DNA from: Gaiellasilicea sp033857955
GTDB taxonomy: Bacteria; Actinomycetota; Thermoleophilia; Gaiellales; Gaiellaceae
Direction of reading: 5' to 3'
Assembly (NCBI GenBank): GCA_033857955.1
Contig: JAWVCW010000006.1
Location: 310,001-374,000 of the forward strand
Length of the DNA: 64,000 nucleotides
Shown here: piece after piece, positions 32,129 through 40,738 of the stretch
Layout of the letters: each line of letters starts with the position of its first letter
Position numbering within the stretch: the first letter of the stretch is position 1
The notes under the pieces: model-generated
Seen by the model: only the letters and a program-made list of their open reading frames with translations
The model's database searches: none
Told to the model about the DNA's origin: nothing
Program-made: the position numbers and the translations under genes

Positions 32129-33135
32129 GGCGCAAAAACGCTCTCGGCAAGCGTGTCCGCCGCGGGATACGCAGCCGCATGAGCATCGGCTAGTGCGGCG
32201 GTGACCTGGAGTGAAATTTCGGCCTCAAGCTCGGACTGGTCGTGTTCCGACCAGGCCAGGTCGACCTCAGCACGATGCCGCCATACCTTCAGGGGATCGC
32301 GCTCCCGCCAGCGCTCAAGATCCTCCTCCGGAACGTATCGCTGGGAGTCATGGGCCCCATGTCCATGCATGCGATAAGTAAATGCCTCCACGACTGTGAC
32401 GCCACCTCCGTCCCGCGCGTGGTCGAGAGCCGTCTGGATGACGTCGTAGACGGCGAACACGTCGTTCCCATCCACCGTTCGCCCTTGTGCGCCATAACCG
32501 GCAGCACGGTCGGAGATCCGCTCGACAGGAAGGTACTTCCTTTCCGGCGTCATGTACGACCAGCCGTTACGTTCAACGAGTACTACGAGAGGTGCGTTCC
32601 AGAGGGCGGCGAGGTTCAACGTTTCGTGCCAGACGCCACCGGCAGCGGCTCCGTCCCCGCAGAAGCACAGAGCAGCTGAGGGCTGTCCACGCCATGTCCG
32701 GGCGAGCGCCACGCCAAGGCCTACCGGCAGCATCTCCGGCAGGTGGCTGACCATGGCTACCGTGCCATGCTCGAGTGAGCCCAGGTGAATGTTGCCGTCC
32801 CGTCCTTCCATAGGTCCGCCCGATTTGCCGAGGTAGTGACGCATGACCGCGCTCGGGGTAACGCCGCGAACGAGGTGGACTCCCATGTCTCGGATCAGGG
32901 GCGTGGCAACATCGTCAGGCGCCATTGCCAGAGCCGCGCCGACAGCAGTGGCCTCTTGACCGCGACCGTCGTAGAAGGAGCCGGGAATCCGCCCTTGGAG
33001 ATAGAGTCGCCGGCCGGCCTCCTCGATGGCGCGCGTCAAGTGCAGCCAGTAACCCGCAGTCTTGGTCATCCCGGGATTCGGCGACTCCGTGCGGAGGGCG
33101 GGGCTCCCGGCATCGTCGGAGCTTGCGATGGTCAC
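32125..33135 (-). CDS. 2-oxoacid dehydrogenase E1 component, alpha subunit
   Basis: 336 residues. ThDP motif begins GDGAAAGGVWHETLNLAA and ends LVERNGWSY; the usual ENN is ERN here, so the first Asn is replaced by Arg. Substrate and phosphorylation-loop region: TYRMHGHGAHDSQRYVP. PGSFYDGRGQEATAVGAA near the N terminus matches the acetoin/branched-chain E1 alpha type. It overlaps E1 beta and the ABC permease by 4 nt each, so enzyme and importer are one operon. The likely role is oxidative decarboxylation or C-C cleavage of a 2-oxo or acyloin product formed from the imported compound. Confidence 0.9.
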   Translation of the reverse strand: MTIASSDDAGSPALRTESPNPGMTKTAGYWLHLTRAIEEAGRRLYLQGRIPGSFYDGRGQEATAVGAALAMAPDDVATPLIRDMGVHLVRGVTPSAVMRHYLGKSGGPMEGRDGNIHLGSLEHGTVAMVSHLPEMLPVGLGVALARTWRGQPSAALCFCGDGAAAGGVWHETLNLAALWNAPLVVLVERNGWSYMTPERKYLPVERISDRAAGYGAQGRTVDGNDVFAVYDVIQTALDHARDGGGVTVVEAFTYRMHGHGAHDSQRYVPEEDLERWRERDPLKVWRHRAEVDLAWSEHDQSELEAEISLQVTAALADAHAAAYPAADTLAESVFAP

Positions 33136-34841
33136 AGTCGCCTGAATGCGTCCGACCCGCTAAGCAGAACTGCGAGGAGGACGCCCAGGGCGGTGACGAG
33201 AATCATAATCAGAGCGACGCATGCAACGACCGGATATAGACCGTTGTCATAGGTGTCGAAGAGGACGGTTCCCATCACTTGCACGGTCGGGGAGCGGACG
33301 AGGAGCGATGCGGTGAATTCGTTCGCAAGGAGGACGAACATCAGGGCGGCGGCCGCCCCGAAAGTGGGGCGCATTAGGGGAGCGAGGATCGAGAGGTTCG
33401 TCCGAACAGGTCCGGCGCCCGAGACCCGCGAGGCCTCGATGTACGCGTCGCCGAGCGCGACTCGGCCTGAGAGCTGCATTCGCGTTGAGAATGGAAGCAT
33501 CAGGGTGACGTACACCAGGATCATCACCCAGTTGGTGCCGTAGAGCACGACAGGTCCTTGCGTGTACGTGAGCAGGAAGCCGAGGCCGAAGATGACGGCT
33601 GGGATGCTCAGGGGCATCGCGACGATGAAGTCCAGCACGGGGCCCATCAGCCGGTGCTCACGCCGCCGGTACAAGATCGAAGCGGCGATGAATCCCACCG
33701 GCAAGGCGATTCCAACGGCGATGACCGAGACGATGAGGCTCGTGCGAATGGCCGATGTGATTCCCGATGTCTCGATGACGTTCCGGAAGTTGTCCAATGT
33801 GAATGTGCTCGGGACGATGTCGCCTGTCCACCAGGTCGACAGCGCGACGATCACGAGCGCAACGATCGGCAGGACGGTGGCGAAGAGCGTGTACAGAAGA
33901 ATCGCCACGGCTCCGAGCCTTGAACTCCGCGCGGCCGGCCGGAAGCCTTTCGACCCATGCGTCACGAACCGCGCGTGATCCCCAAGCAAGACACGCTGCA
34001 GAACGAGCACCCCAACCCCGAACAGCAGAAGCGGGGACCCCAGAGCCGCTGCGAGCGCATACTGGGCAGGCTCTTGCTTGGTCGCGAAGTACATCTCGGT
34101 TGTCAATACAGACACTCCCTGAGTTCGTCCTAGCAGAAGCGGCGCCGTAAACTGGCCGAGCCCCAGCAGGAGTGCGACGCCACCGCCGTAGACGAGCGCT
34201 GGCCGCAATAGGGGCAGCGTGACGCGGAAGAAGACTCCGGCGCGTGATGAACCTGAAACCTGGGCGGCCTCGATCAGCTCACCGTTGATGCTCTCTAGGC
34301 TGGCACTGACGAAGAGGTAAACGAACGCTGCGAGCGCGAGTCCCGTGATGATGATGATCCAAGGCAGGCTGTAGATGTTGATGGGGCCCTGGTCGATGTC
34401 TGTCCACCAGGGCAGATGCCGGAGCAACGCGTTGAGGTAGCCAGGCCTGGGCGAGAACAGAAATCCCCACCCGAGGACACTTGCAATGGCCGGGACGACG
34501 ATTGGAAGAATCGGCAATGCCCGCAGAGGGCGCAGCCGCGGCGAGAGTGAGTTTGCCGCCCAAGCAAGCGCGGTTCCAAAGACGAGCGCGATCGCGAGCG
34601 ATCCCAGCGCGAGGGCGATCGTCATCCGAATTGTTGTCCAGATGCCGGGTCGAGTAAAAGCGTCCACGAATCCCTGTCCGCGATCTTCGAAGGCGAGCGC
34701 CTGGAGCCGCACCAGCGGGACGACTGTCAGATAGCCGAGCCCAGCGGTGAACGCCCCTACCGCGACGGCCGTGCCGATACGCGCGCGCGTGACACGGCGT
34801 CGGCGCGGTCTCATGCCGACCGAAACAGCGTCCGCGGCCAC
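33132..34841 (-). CDS. ABC transporter permease, fused double-domain (Fe3+/polyamine class)
   Basis: 569 residues with two homologous halves, each with about six membrane helices and an EAA-type loop (EAAQVSGSSRAGVFFRVTLPL in the first half, EASRVSGAGPVRTNLSILAPL in the second). This is the FbpB/ThiP-like two-in-one permease architecture. GTG start at 34841 directly abuts the ATPase stop (TAGGTG). With the PotA-like ATPase and the binding protein it makes an importer of the family that moves iron, thiamine, 2-aminoethylphosphonate or organic anions. Confidence 0.93.
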   Translation of the reverse strand: MAADAVSVGMRPRRRRVTRARIGTAVAVGAFTAGLGYLTVVPLVRLQALAFEDRGQGFVDAFTRPGIWTTIRMTIALALGSLAIALVFGTALAWAANSLSPRLRPLRALPILPIVVPAIASVLGWGFLFSPRPGYLNALLRHLPWWTDIDQGPINIYSLPWIIIITGLALAAFVYLFVSASLESINGELIEAAQVSGSSRAGVFFRVTLPLLRPALVYGGGVALLLGLGQFTAPLLLGRTQGVSVLTTEMYFATKQEPAQYALAAALGSPLLLFGVGVLVLQRVLLGDHARFVTHGSKGFRPAARSSRLGAVAILLYTLFATVLPIVALVIVALSTWWTGDIVPSTFTLDNFRNVIETSGITSAIRTSLIVSVIAVGIALPVGFIAASILYRRREHRLMGPVLDFIVAMPLSIPAVIFGLGFLLTYTQGPVVLYGTNWVMILVYVTLMLPFSTRMQLSGRVALGDAYIEASRVSGAGPVRTNLSILAPLMRPTFGAAAALMFVLLANEFTASLLVRSPTVQVMGTVLFDTYDNGLYPVVACVALIMILVTALGVLLAVLLSGSDAFRRL

Positions 34842-35990
34842 CTAGGCTCCGATCGCCATCCGAGCGGCGGTCGAGGAGCCCCTCGTGGGAATTCTGGTAG
34901 CCGTGTTATCGAAGAAGGTCAACGTCCCGGCCGGGAAAAAACCGAGAAGAGGGTCTCCGGGCAGCAGGCTTCGCGCCCAATTCCCGCGCTCGCCCGCCGG
35001 GAGGCGGCTATGTAAGCGCTCATCGCCGATCGAAATGACCACGTCGATGTAGCGCCCCCCGAACTCCGAAGCGACGACGGTTGCGGGGAACCAGACGGCG
35101 TCCTCTGGCGCGTTTTCGCTCGCTGGAGCGAGATGAAGATCTTCGGGTCGAGCCCTGGCGGCCATCTCGTCGCTTGCGACAGTGGGACATCCGTGCACGG
35201 CGTGTCCGCCGTATACCCAGTGTCCGTCTCTTCGGTCGAGTTGTAAGCGGTTCGCCATCCCGATGAACTCGGCGACGTATTCGGTAGCCGGGTTCTCAAA
35301 TACCTCTTCAGGCGTAGCGAGTTGGTCGATTCTGCCGTCTCGCATGATCGCGAGCCGATCGCCCAGCGCTAGGGCTTCGCTTTGGTCGTGGGTGACATAG
35401 ACGGCGGTGAACTTCAGGCGTTGATGGAGCTCGTGGATTTCTGTCCGGACTTGATCCCGTAACCGTGCGTCGAGGTTGCTGAGCGGCTCGTCGAATAGCA
35501 CGAGATCGGGCCGCGCAACAAGTCCGCGCGACAGCGCTACGCGCTGCTGCTGCCCCCCGCTCAGTTGGGTGGGGTAGCGGTCGAGCAGCGGCCCGCAGTC
35601 CACGAGCCTGGCGACCTCCTCGATCCACTCGCTCGCGATGGCGCGCTTAATACGTCGCGTTCGCAGCGGATAGCCGATGTTCTTCCGCACCGTCATGTGG
35701 GGCCAGAGCGCGTATGACTGAAACACCATCCCGATGTTTCGCTTGTGCGCACCCACGTTGATCCCAGCCGCGGCGTCGTAGACGGGGCGCTCTCCGAAAC
35801 AGACTCGGCCGGACTCGGGAGATTCGAGCCCGGCGATACAGCGAAGTGTTGTGGTCTTCCCACAGCCACTCGGGCCGAGTAAGACAACAAATTCACCCTG
35901 CCCCACTTCGAGGTCGAGATTGTCGATCGCGACGGTTGGCGATTTGCCGCCGAACCGCTTCGAAAGCCCTCGAATGCTGACGTTGGTCAA
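34842..35990 (-). CDS. ABC transporter ATPase, PotA/FbpC class
   Basis: 382 residues. Walker A GPSGCGKTTTLRCIAG, Q-loop MVFQSYALWPHMTV, signature LSGGQQQRVALSRGL, Walker B LVLFDEPLSNLDARL, H-loop VTHDQSEALALGD, then a C-terminal TOBE-like regulatory domain (ARPEDLHLAPASE, PATVVASEFGGRYIDV). The start is TTG at 35990, supported by AGGGGG 4 nt upstream. It follows the binding protein after a 36-42-nt hairpin that can lower its translation relative to that gene. Confidence 0.93.
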   Translation of the reverse strand: MTNVSIRGLSKRFGGKSPTVAIDNLDLEVGQGEFVVLLGPSGCGKTTTLRCIAGLESPESGRVCFGERPVYDAAAGINVGAHKRNIGMVFQSYALWPHMTVRKNIGYPLRTRRIKRAIASEWIEEVARLVDCGPLLDRYPTQLSGGQQQRVALSRGLVARPDLVLFDEPLSNLDARLRDQVRTEIHELHQRLKFTAVYVTHDQSEALALGDRLAIMRDGRIDQLATPEEVFENPATEYVAEFIGMANRLQLDRRDGHWVYGGHAVHGCPTVASDEMAARARPEDLHLAPASENAPEDAVWFPATVVASEFGGRYIDVVISIGDERLHSRLPAGERGNWARSLLPGDPLLGFFPAGTLTFFDNTATRIPTRGSSTAARMAIGA

Positions 35991-36028
35991 CGAGCCCCCT
36001 CATGCTCAAACATCGCTCTGGCTTGTGT

Positions 36029-36070
36029 CGAGTTGGGAGCGGGCATCTTAGGATGCCCGCTCCCAACTCG
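36029..36070 (-). terminator. 19-bp perfect hairpin between binding protein and ATPase
   Basis: Arms 36029-36047 and 36052-36070 are perfect inverted repeats with a TTAG loop; the stem starts 2 nt after the binding-protein stop (36072-36074). There is no T run, and operon genes continue downstream. It is more likely an mRNA-stabilising or attenuating element that keeps the binding protein in excess than a full terminator. Confidence 0.75.
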
Positions 36071-36071
36071 A

Positions 36072-37163
36072 TTACTTCTTAAGGAATAGAGACGCCCAGT
36101 ACTGCTGGTAGGCAGCGACCTTGGCCGGTTGGAGGTCGAGGAGGATCTGCTGATGAAACGGAACGAAGAACGTGTCTTGGATGCCTTTCAGCACGGAACC
36201 GTATCGCCGCGCAACGAGGCCCTGTCCCTCGGGCGAGAGCATGAAGTTGGCAAGCAACTGTGCCGCGTTCGGGTGAGGCGCTTGCTTCAACACCATGCCC
36301 CAGTAGGGCGCGTTCCAGGCACTCCCTGTCGGGATCGCGAAGTCGACGGGTGCCCCTTGCGCCTTCAGGTCGATGCTCGTTCCCGGGATTAGCGTCCCTG
36401 CGGAGATCTCGCCGGCGGCCATAGCCTGGAGCATCGGTAGGGCGGACTGGTAGACCTGCGGCTTCTGGGCCGCGAGCCGCGTGACGAATGACTTCCCATA
36501 GACCTTCTCCATGTACTGGTAGTAGTCGACAATCGCGGGAGATGTCGGCTGCAGCACGCCGATGCGTCCGCCTGCGAGAGCCGGGTTGAGGAAGTCCGGG
36601 TAGTCCTTAACACCCTGCGGATAAAGCCGGGTATTCCATCCGATGCCGAGTGTGGATGTGCCGACGTTGAACGCCTTTCCTGGCTTAGCGAACTTCGCGC
36701 GGTCGTAGCGCTTGTAGAAGAGGTTTGGACCGACAGCTGACACGACCCAGCCGTTCCTGACGGCTCCTAGTACATGCGGCCGGGCGGCCGAGATCCACAT
36801 GTCGGCGACGGCCTTGCCGGTGCCGTGCTCGGCAGTCACCTGAGCGACCGTGATGCTGTCGTTGTTTCGATAGAAGTTGAGGGTGACCCCGAACAACTCC
36901 TTGAACCGTGCCGCGAACTTCGCGAGGTTGTTTGGGTCCTGGCTCGAGTAGAGGGTTACCGAGCCTTCAGCTTTGGCCTTCGCGATGATGCTCTTCCACG
37001 CGGCCGCCGTCGCCGGCTTCTGCGCCGGAGGTTTGCTCGCCGCGGCCCCGTCTGTTCCGGAGGTCGCCGTCGTCGCACTGACCGCCGCGATCAGCGCGAA
37101 ACACGCCGTCGCGAGCAGCATCAGCAGTCGCCGGCTATGCCGGGAAGTCACGTTGCTCCCCAT
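36072..37163 (-). CDS. Extracellular substrate-binding protein, Fe3+/organic-anion class
   Basis: 363 residues from the ATG at 37163 (GGGG 6 nt upstream; the TTG before it is in frame but less likely). Signal peptide: SRHSRRLLMLLATACFALIA up to about residue 32, then Ala/Thr-rich linker. Mature domain of the SBP_bac_6/13-like type II binding proteins: EGSVTLYSSQDPNNLAKFAA, FYRNNDSITVAQVTAEHGTG, ADMWISAARPHVLGAV and AAQLLANFMLSPEGQGLVAR. The family binds Fe3+, thiamine, aminoethylphosphonate or carboxylates; the Tyr pair of iron-binding members near the C terminus is not evident. A catabolic substrate is favoured by the operon context. Confidence 0.9.
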   Translation of the reverse strand: MGSNVTSRHSRRLLMLLATACFALIAAVSATTATSGTDGAAASKPPAQKPATAAAWKSIIAKAKAEGSVTLYSSQDPNNLAKFAARFKELFGVTLNFYRNNDSITVAQVTAEHGTGKAVADMWISAARPHVLGAVRNGWVVSAVGPNLFYKRYDRAKFAKPGKAFNVGTSTLGIGWNTRLYPQGVKDYPDFLNPALAGGRIGVLQPTSPAIVDYYQYMEKVYGKSFVTRLAAQKPQVYQSALPMLQAMAAGEISAGTLIPGTSIDLKAQGAPVDFAIPTGSAWNAPYWGMVLKQAPHPNAAQLLANFMLSPEGQGLVARRYGSVLKGIQDTFFVPFHQQILLDLQPAKVAAYQQYWASLFLKK

Positions 37164-37207
37164 CAAGATCCCCTTTCAGTTCGGAACCGCGCGAATCTCG
37201 GAACCGT

Positions 37208-37230
37208 GGCGGCGCCTTTATGGCGTCGCC
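37208..37230 (-). terminator. Possible terminator after the MDR gene
   Basis: GGCGGCGCC (37208-37216) and GGCGTCGCC (37222-37230) pair in 8 of 9 positions around TTTAT. It lies 37 nt beyond the stop of the quinone-reductase-like gene and 45 nt upstream of the importer binding-protein start, so it may separate the two transcription units. Confidence 0.4.
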
Positions 37231-37266
37231 TGCTTCGCAGCAACGTAGCACCCCTTGGGCCTACGG

Positions 37267-38265
37267 TCAAGTGGCCAGACCAGACCCGGATACCGTCAAG
37301 ACAAGCTTGCCGAAGTGCTGCCCCGACTCCATTCGGGCGTGCGCCATCGCCGCATCTCCCAGAGAGCTGACCGAGTCGATTACCGGCATGAGCTCTCCTC
37401 GGTCGACAATTCGCAACACCTCGCCAAAATCGGCGGGACTCCCCATCATCGTGCCCAGAATCCGCTTCTGCGAGAGGTATACCGACCGAATGTCCAGCGT
37501 CACCTCACTACCCCCGGTTCCGCCCAGCGCAACCAGACGGCCACCTGGACGCAGGAGCCGCAGCGACTCAGCCCATGTGGTCCCGACGGAATCGAGGACG
37601 AGGTCAGCTTCACCTATGCGCTCGCGGAGCGCACCCACCCAGTCGGCGTCGAGGTAGCTGGCCCCGGCGTCTGCTCCAAGCTCATACGCACGAGCAAGCT
37701 TGCTCGACGCAGAGGAGGTGACCGCGACCTGAGCGCCTGCGTGGACGGCGAGCTGTATCGCTGCGAGTGAGACCCCGCTACCGACCCCGAGCACGACAAC
37801 GCGTTCGCCCGGCCGAAGGTCCCCGACTCGGAAGAGCGCGCGGAAGGCAGTCAATGCAGCGAGCGGGAGTGCTGCTGACTGCTGCCACGAAAGACCAGGC
37901 GGCTTCGGAAAGAGGTTCTCCGTTGGAACTGCCACGAGCTCTGCATATGTGCCGTCGCGCGGCCCGCCGAGGATTCGAAAATCAGGACCGGCGACGGACT
38001 CTGATGTGCCCCAGTTCAGCGACGGCAGGATCACGACCTCGCTGCCGGTGTCACGTCGGATCCCTGCACCGTCAGAGCCGAGGATCAGCGGCAGCGGGAA
38101 CCGGTAAGCCGGTCCGGCGCCCGCGCGAATAAGCGTATCCCGGCGGTTCAATGCGGCGGCTCGCACTTCGACCACGACCTCACCCTCCCCCGGAACCGGC
38201 TCCGGCACATCACGCAGCTCCAGCACATCGGGAGCACCGTGGTCACAAAGGACAACCGCCTGCAC
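37267..38265 (-). CDS. Medium-chain dehydrogenase/reductase, quinone-oxidoreductase-like
   Basis: 332 residues. GroES-like N-terminal domain (MQAVVLCDHGAPDVLELRDV, AALNRRDTLIRAG, LGSDGAGI) without the catalytic Zn cysteine pattern, then a nucleotide-binding domain (RVVVLGVGSGVSLAAIQLA, VLDSVGTTW). The lack of zinc ligands places it with NADPH:quinone or enoyl reductases rather than zinc alcohol dehydrogenases. The GTG start directly abuts the upstream stop (TAGGTG). It may reduce an activated double bond of a ring-cleavage or lactone product. Confidence 0.88.
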   Translation of the reverse strand: MQAVVLCDHGAPDVLELRDVPEPVPGEGEVVVEVRAAALNRRDTLIRAGAGPAYRFPLPLILGSDGAGIRRDTGSEVVILPSLNWGTSESVAGPDFRILGGPRDGTYAELVAVPTENLFPKPPGLSWQQSAALPLAALTAFRALFRVGDLRPGERVVVLGVGSGVSLAAIQLAVHAGAQVAVTSSASSKLARAYELGADAGASYLDADWVGALRERIGEADLVLDSVGTTWAESLRLLRPGGRLVALGGTGGSEVTLDIRSVYLSQKRILGTMMGSPADFGEVLRIVDRGELMPVIDSVSSLGDAAMAHARMESGQHFGKLVLTVSGSGLAT

Positions 38266-39102
38266 CTAGACCCACCTCAGCCAGGTGCGGACTGTGCCGC
38301 CGAAGATGGCTTTCTTCTCGTCGAGGGAAAGCTCTGGCGTGTCGCGAAGGAAACCGACCGCGTCGCTATAGAGCCCGGCCCATTTCTGGTCGGCCGACAC
38401 CATGCGAAGTCGTGTGAAATCGCTCGCCCACATGAGGCGACCGACTCCGAACGACTCGACGATGCGGTGCAGATGAGGCCACAGGTCCTCGTGGGGGAAG
38501 GGTGTCTCTGACAGGGTCGGGGCGCCACTGAACTTCACTGCGACGTTCTCGAACGTTGCCAGTGCGAGAAGATCGTCGAGCTTCGCAAACGGCGGTTGGG
38601 CGGCGCGAAACACCGGGGGTTGCGTGAGCCCGAGGTGGTCGACGATCAGACGGAGCTCAGGGAAGCGTGCTGCAACCAGCGAGAGGTCGGATGTCGCATC
38701 GTTCACGAACGCGAACACCGGAAGATCGGCTCTAGCGGCCGCGTTGAAGAGCGGGTCGAACCGCCCTTCTCGGAGTGCGGCGGTTCCGGTGCCGCCTTGC
38801 CAATCGAACAGCACGCATCGCAACGCGAGGAGCCCGACATCGCTCTTGATCTCAGCTACGCGCTCCAAAAGGTCAGGAGCCTCATGATCGAGTCTGCCCA
38901 CGGCACGAAACCGATCCCGATATCGCTCCAGCGCCATCCGATTGAACGCGGGGCTACCGTCGAGGAGTGCAAGGTCGACGCCAACGGCGTCCATCGCGGC
39001 GATCGCGATTTCGCAGGCCACCGCAGCCCGCACCTCCGCGTCTGCGTCGGGCCACACTGCGGCCGTTTTCGGTTCGTGGATCTGCGAATCGATGATCTCC
39101 AC
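38266..39102 (-). CDS. Amidohydrolase-superfamily hydrolase (lactone-hydrolase/LigI-like)
   Basis: 278 residues from the GTG at 39102, chosen because AAGGAGG lies 9 nt upstream. TIM-barrel hydrolase of the amidohydrolase_2 type: N-terminal IIDSQIHEP, middle CVLFDWQGG, LIVDHLGLTQPP with a conserved His, and C-terminal WASDFTRLRM with the conserved Asp. The size and motifs resemble 2-pyrone-4,6-dicarboxylate hydrolase (LigI) and sugar-lactone or sulfomuconolactone hydrolases. The adjacent divergent LigB dioxygenase supports hydrolysis of a lactone formed from a ring-cleavage product. The first His of the usual HxH pair is a Gln (QIH), so metal use may differ. Confidence 0.75.
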   Translation of the reverse strand: MEIIDSQIHEPKTAAVWPDADAEVRAAVACEIAIAAMDAVGVDLALLDGSPAFNRMALERYRDRFRAVGRLDHEAPDLLERVAEIKSDVGLLALRCVLFDWQGGTGTAALREGRFDPLFNAAARADLPVFAFVNDATSDLSLVAARFPELRLIVDHLGLTQPPVFRAAQPPFAKLDDLLALATFENVAVKFSGAPTLSETPFPHEDLWPHLHRIVESFGVGRLMWASDFTRLRMVSADQKWAGLYSDAVGFLRDTPELSLDEKKAIFGGTVRTWLRWV

Positions 39103-39164
39103 TGTCAGAGCCTCCTTGGTACGTTGCGACAGAATGACTGCCACCCCAAAGAAGCCAGGCTGAG

Positions 39165-40031
39165 GTGCCGATCGTTTTCGCTGCGATAGTCCCGCACGGC
39201 AGAACGATGATCCCGGGTGCATCTCGCGGGGCCGGCGTGTCGGACATCCAGTTGGCGATGGCGTCGCTGACACGCCAGCTCGCCGAAGCAGCGCCTGATG
39301 TCCTCGTGCTGTTCACGCCGCACGGACTTCAGCTCGAGGGTCTGCTCTCGATCGTCGTCACCGCGAGGATCGGGGGAGGGCTGGGCGACTCGTTCAACCT
39401 CCCCTATCTGGAAGCCGGGATTGACGTGGAACACCTTGGCGCCGTCGATTTCGAGGTTGAGTGCGATCGCGAGCTCGCGGTGCAGGCGGTTCGCACACTC
39501 CGCTCCGCGGGCGCAGCAACCGTCGCGTGCGGTTTCGGGGCGCCGGATGAACTGGCGACGATGCCGGCCGACTGGGCGATCCTGATCCCCCTTTGGTTCC
39601 TGCTTCAACAGAATCAGGGCCTGAGGGTCGTTGTCGTCAACACAGCCCGGTCGGTTTCCGCAGCCGACCATGTCGTAGCGGGCGAACACGTGCGCGCCGC
39701 AGCGGAGACGCTGGGCCGACGGCTGGCGGTTGTCGCGAGCGGCGACCACGGTCAGACGCATCGAGCCGACGGGCCATTCGGTCATGACCTTGCGGCCGTG
39801 GAATATGACCGACTCGTCGTTGGCGCGCTCGAGCGGGGTCGGCTGGATGCTCTTCTCGAGCCGGCGGTCGAGGACCTCGCGACCGAGGCGCGGGCGGACA
39901 GCTGGCGGCCCATGCTCTCGCTCCACGGCACGCTCGGCATAGAGGATCGATGGCGGGGAGACGTCCTCGCGTACGTTGTGCCCACTTACTACGGCATGTT
40001 GTGCGCGAGAATTGATGTCGCGCTCGACTAG
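39165..40031 (+). CDS. Class III (LigB-type) extradiol ring-cleavage dioxygenase
   Basis: 288 residues, GTG start. The LigB-family fold is supported by MPIVFAAIVPHG (His11) and LFTPHGLQLEG (His53), which match the two Fe-ligand histidines; SGDHGQTH places His195 at the position of the catalytic His of protocatechuate 4,5-dioxygenase, and acidic residues near 236-241 could be the third ligand. It should cleave a catecholic ring next to the diol with O2. There is no LigA-like small subunit, as in gallate or homoprotocatechuate-type single-chain enzymes. Divergent from the LigI-like gene with a 62-nt shared promoter; convergent with GntR (5-nt gap). Confidence 0.85.
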   Translation: MPIVFAAIVPHGRTMIPGASRGAGVSDIQLAMASLTRQLAEAAPDVLVLFTPHGLQLEGLLSIVVTARIGGGLGDSFNLPYLEAGIDVEHLGAVDFEVECDRELAVQAVRTLRSAGAATVACGFGAPDELATMPADWAILIPLWFLLQQNQGLRVVVVNTARSVSAADHVVAGEHVRAAAETLGRRLAVVASGDHGQTHRADGPFGHDLAAVEYDRLVVGALERGRLDALLEPAVEDLATEARADSWRPMLSLHGTLGIEDRWRGDVLAYVVPTYYGMLCARIDVALD

Positions 40032-40036
40032 TAGCG

Positions 40037-40738
40037 TCAACGAGCGGGAACGGTTTCCATCAGAGCGGCTCCGACGCTCGTGAGATGAATCCGCATCGAG
40101 GCCCTTGCGGCTTCCGGATCCTTAGCGGTGATCGCCTCGACGATTGCCCGATGCTGCTCCCATGCTCTCTTCGCAGCGCCTTCTTCGGAGAGGACGCGCT
40201 CGATCCAGTCTTTCAGTAGCGCGCGTGTTCCGTCGAGAAGCCGGCTCAGGCTGACATTACGCGCCGCGGCGGCGATTCCGAGGTGAAAGTCAAGATCTAG
40301 GGCGGTAAGTGCTGCGCTGTCGTCGAGACAGTCCGCCATCCTTGCCACTACCTCCGCGAGTATCAATCGTTCCTCGTCCGTCGCCCGCTCCGCGGCGAGT
40401 CCGGCCAGCTCGATCTCGATGGCCATCCGGACGTGAATGACGTCGGTGGCAGCTTGACGGTCGAGCATAAGTGCAATGCGGAAGGCGTTCGCGATGAAAT
40501 CAGAGTGACGTCGGACAACGAAGGCACCTTCACCGGAGCGGACCTCCAGCACGCCGAGCACAGATAAGACGCGCAAGGCTTCACGGATTGTCGGGCGGCC
40601 GACCTCGAACAGAGACACGAGCTCGCGCTCGGACGGCAATCGCTCACCCAGCTCAAATTCGCCGTTGAGGATTCCGGTCAGCAGCCGCTGTGCCACTTCC
40701 TCGCTGACAGTCTCACGCTTGATCGGCGAATACTCCAC
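40037..40738 (-). CDS. GntR-family regulator, FCD/VCD-type
   Basis: 233 residues, GTG start directly after the aldolase stop (TGAGTG). HTH: EEVAQRLLTGILNGEFELGE, LPSERELVSLFEVGRPTIRE, ALRVLSVLGVLEVRSGEGAFVV. FCD domain with DLDFHLGIAAAARN and a late EQHRAIVEAITAKD, keeping the His metal/ligand residues. It is the last gene of the minus-strand operon starting at 46587. The two matching palindromic operators at 46605-46641 and 49025-49043 are of GntR type and lie at the two divergent promoters of this island, so it probably governs the whole pathway. Confidence 0.92.
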   Translation of the reverse strand: MEYSPIKRETVSEEVAQRLLTGILNGEFELGERLPSERELVSLFEVGRPTIREALRVLSVLGVLEVRSGEGAFVVRRHSDFIANAFRIALMLDRQAATDVIHVRMAIEIELAGLAAERATDEERLILAEVVARMADCLDDSAALTALDLDFHLGIAAAARNVSLSRLLDGTRALLKDWIERVLSEEGAAKRAWEQHRAIVEAITAKDPEAARASMRIHLTSVGAALMETVPAR

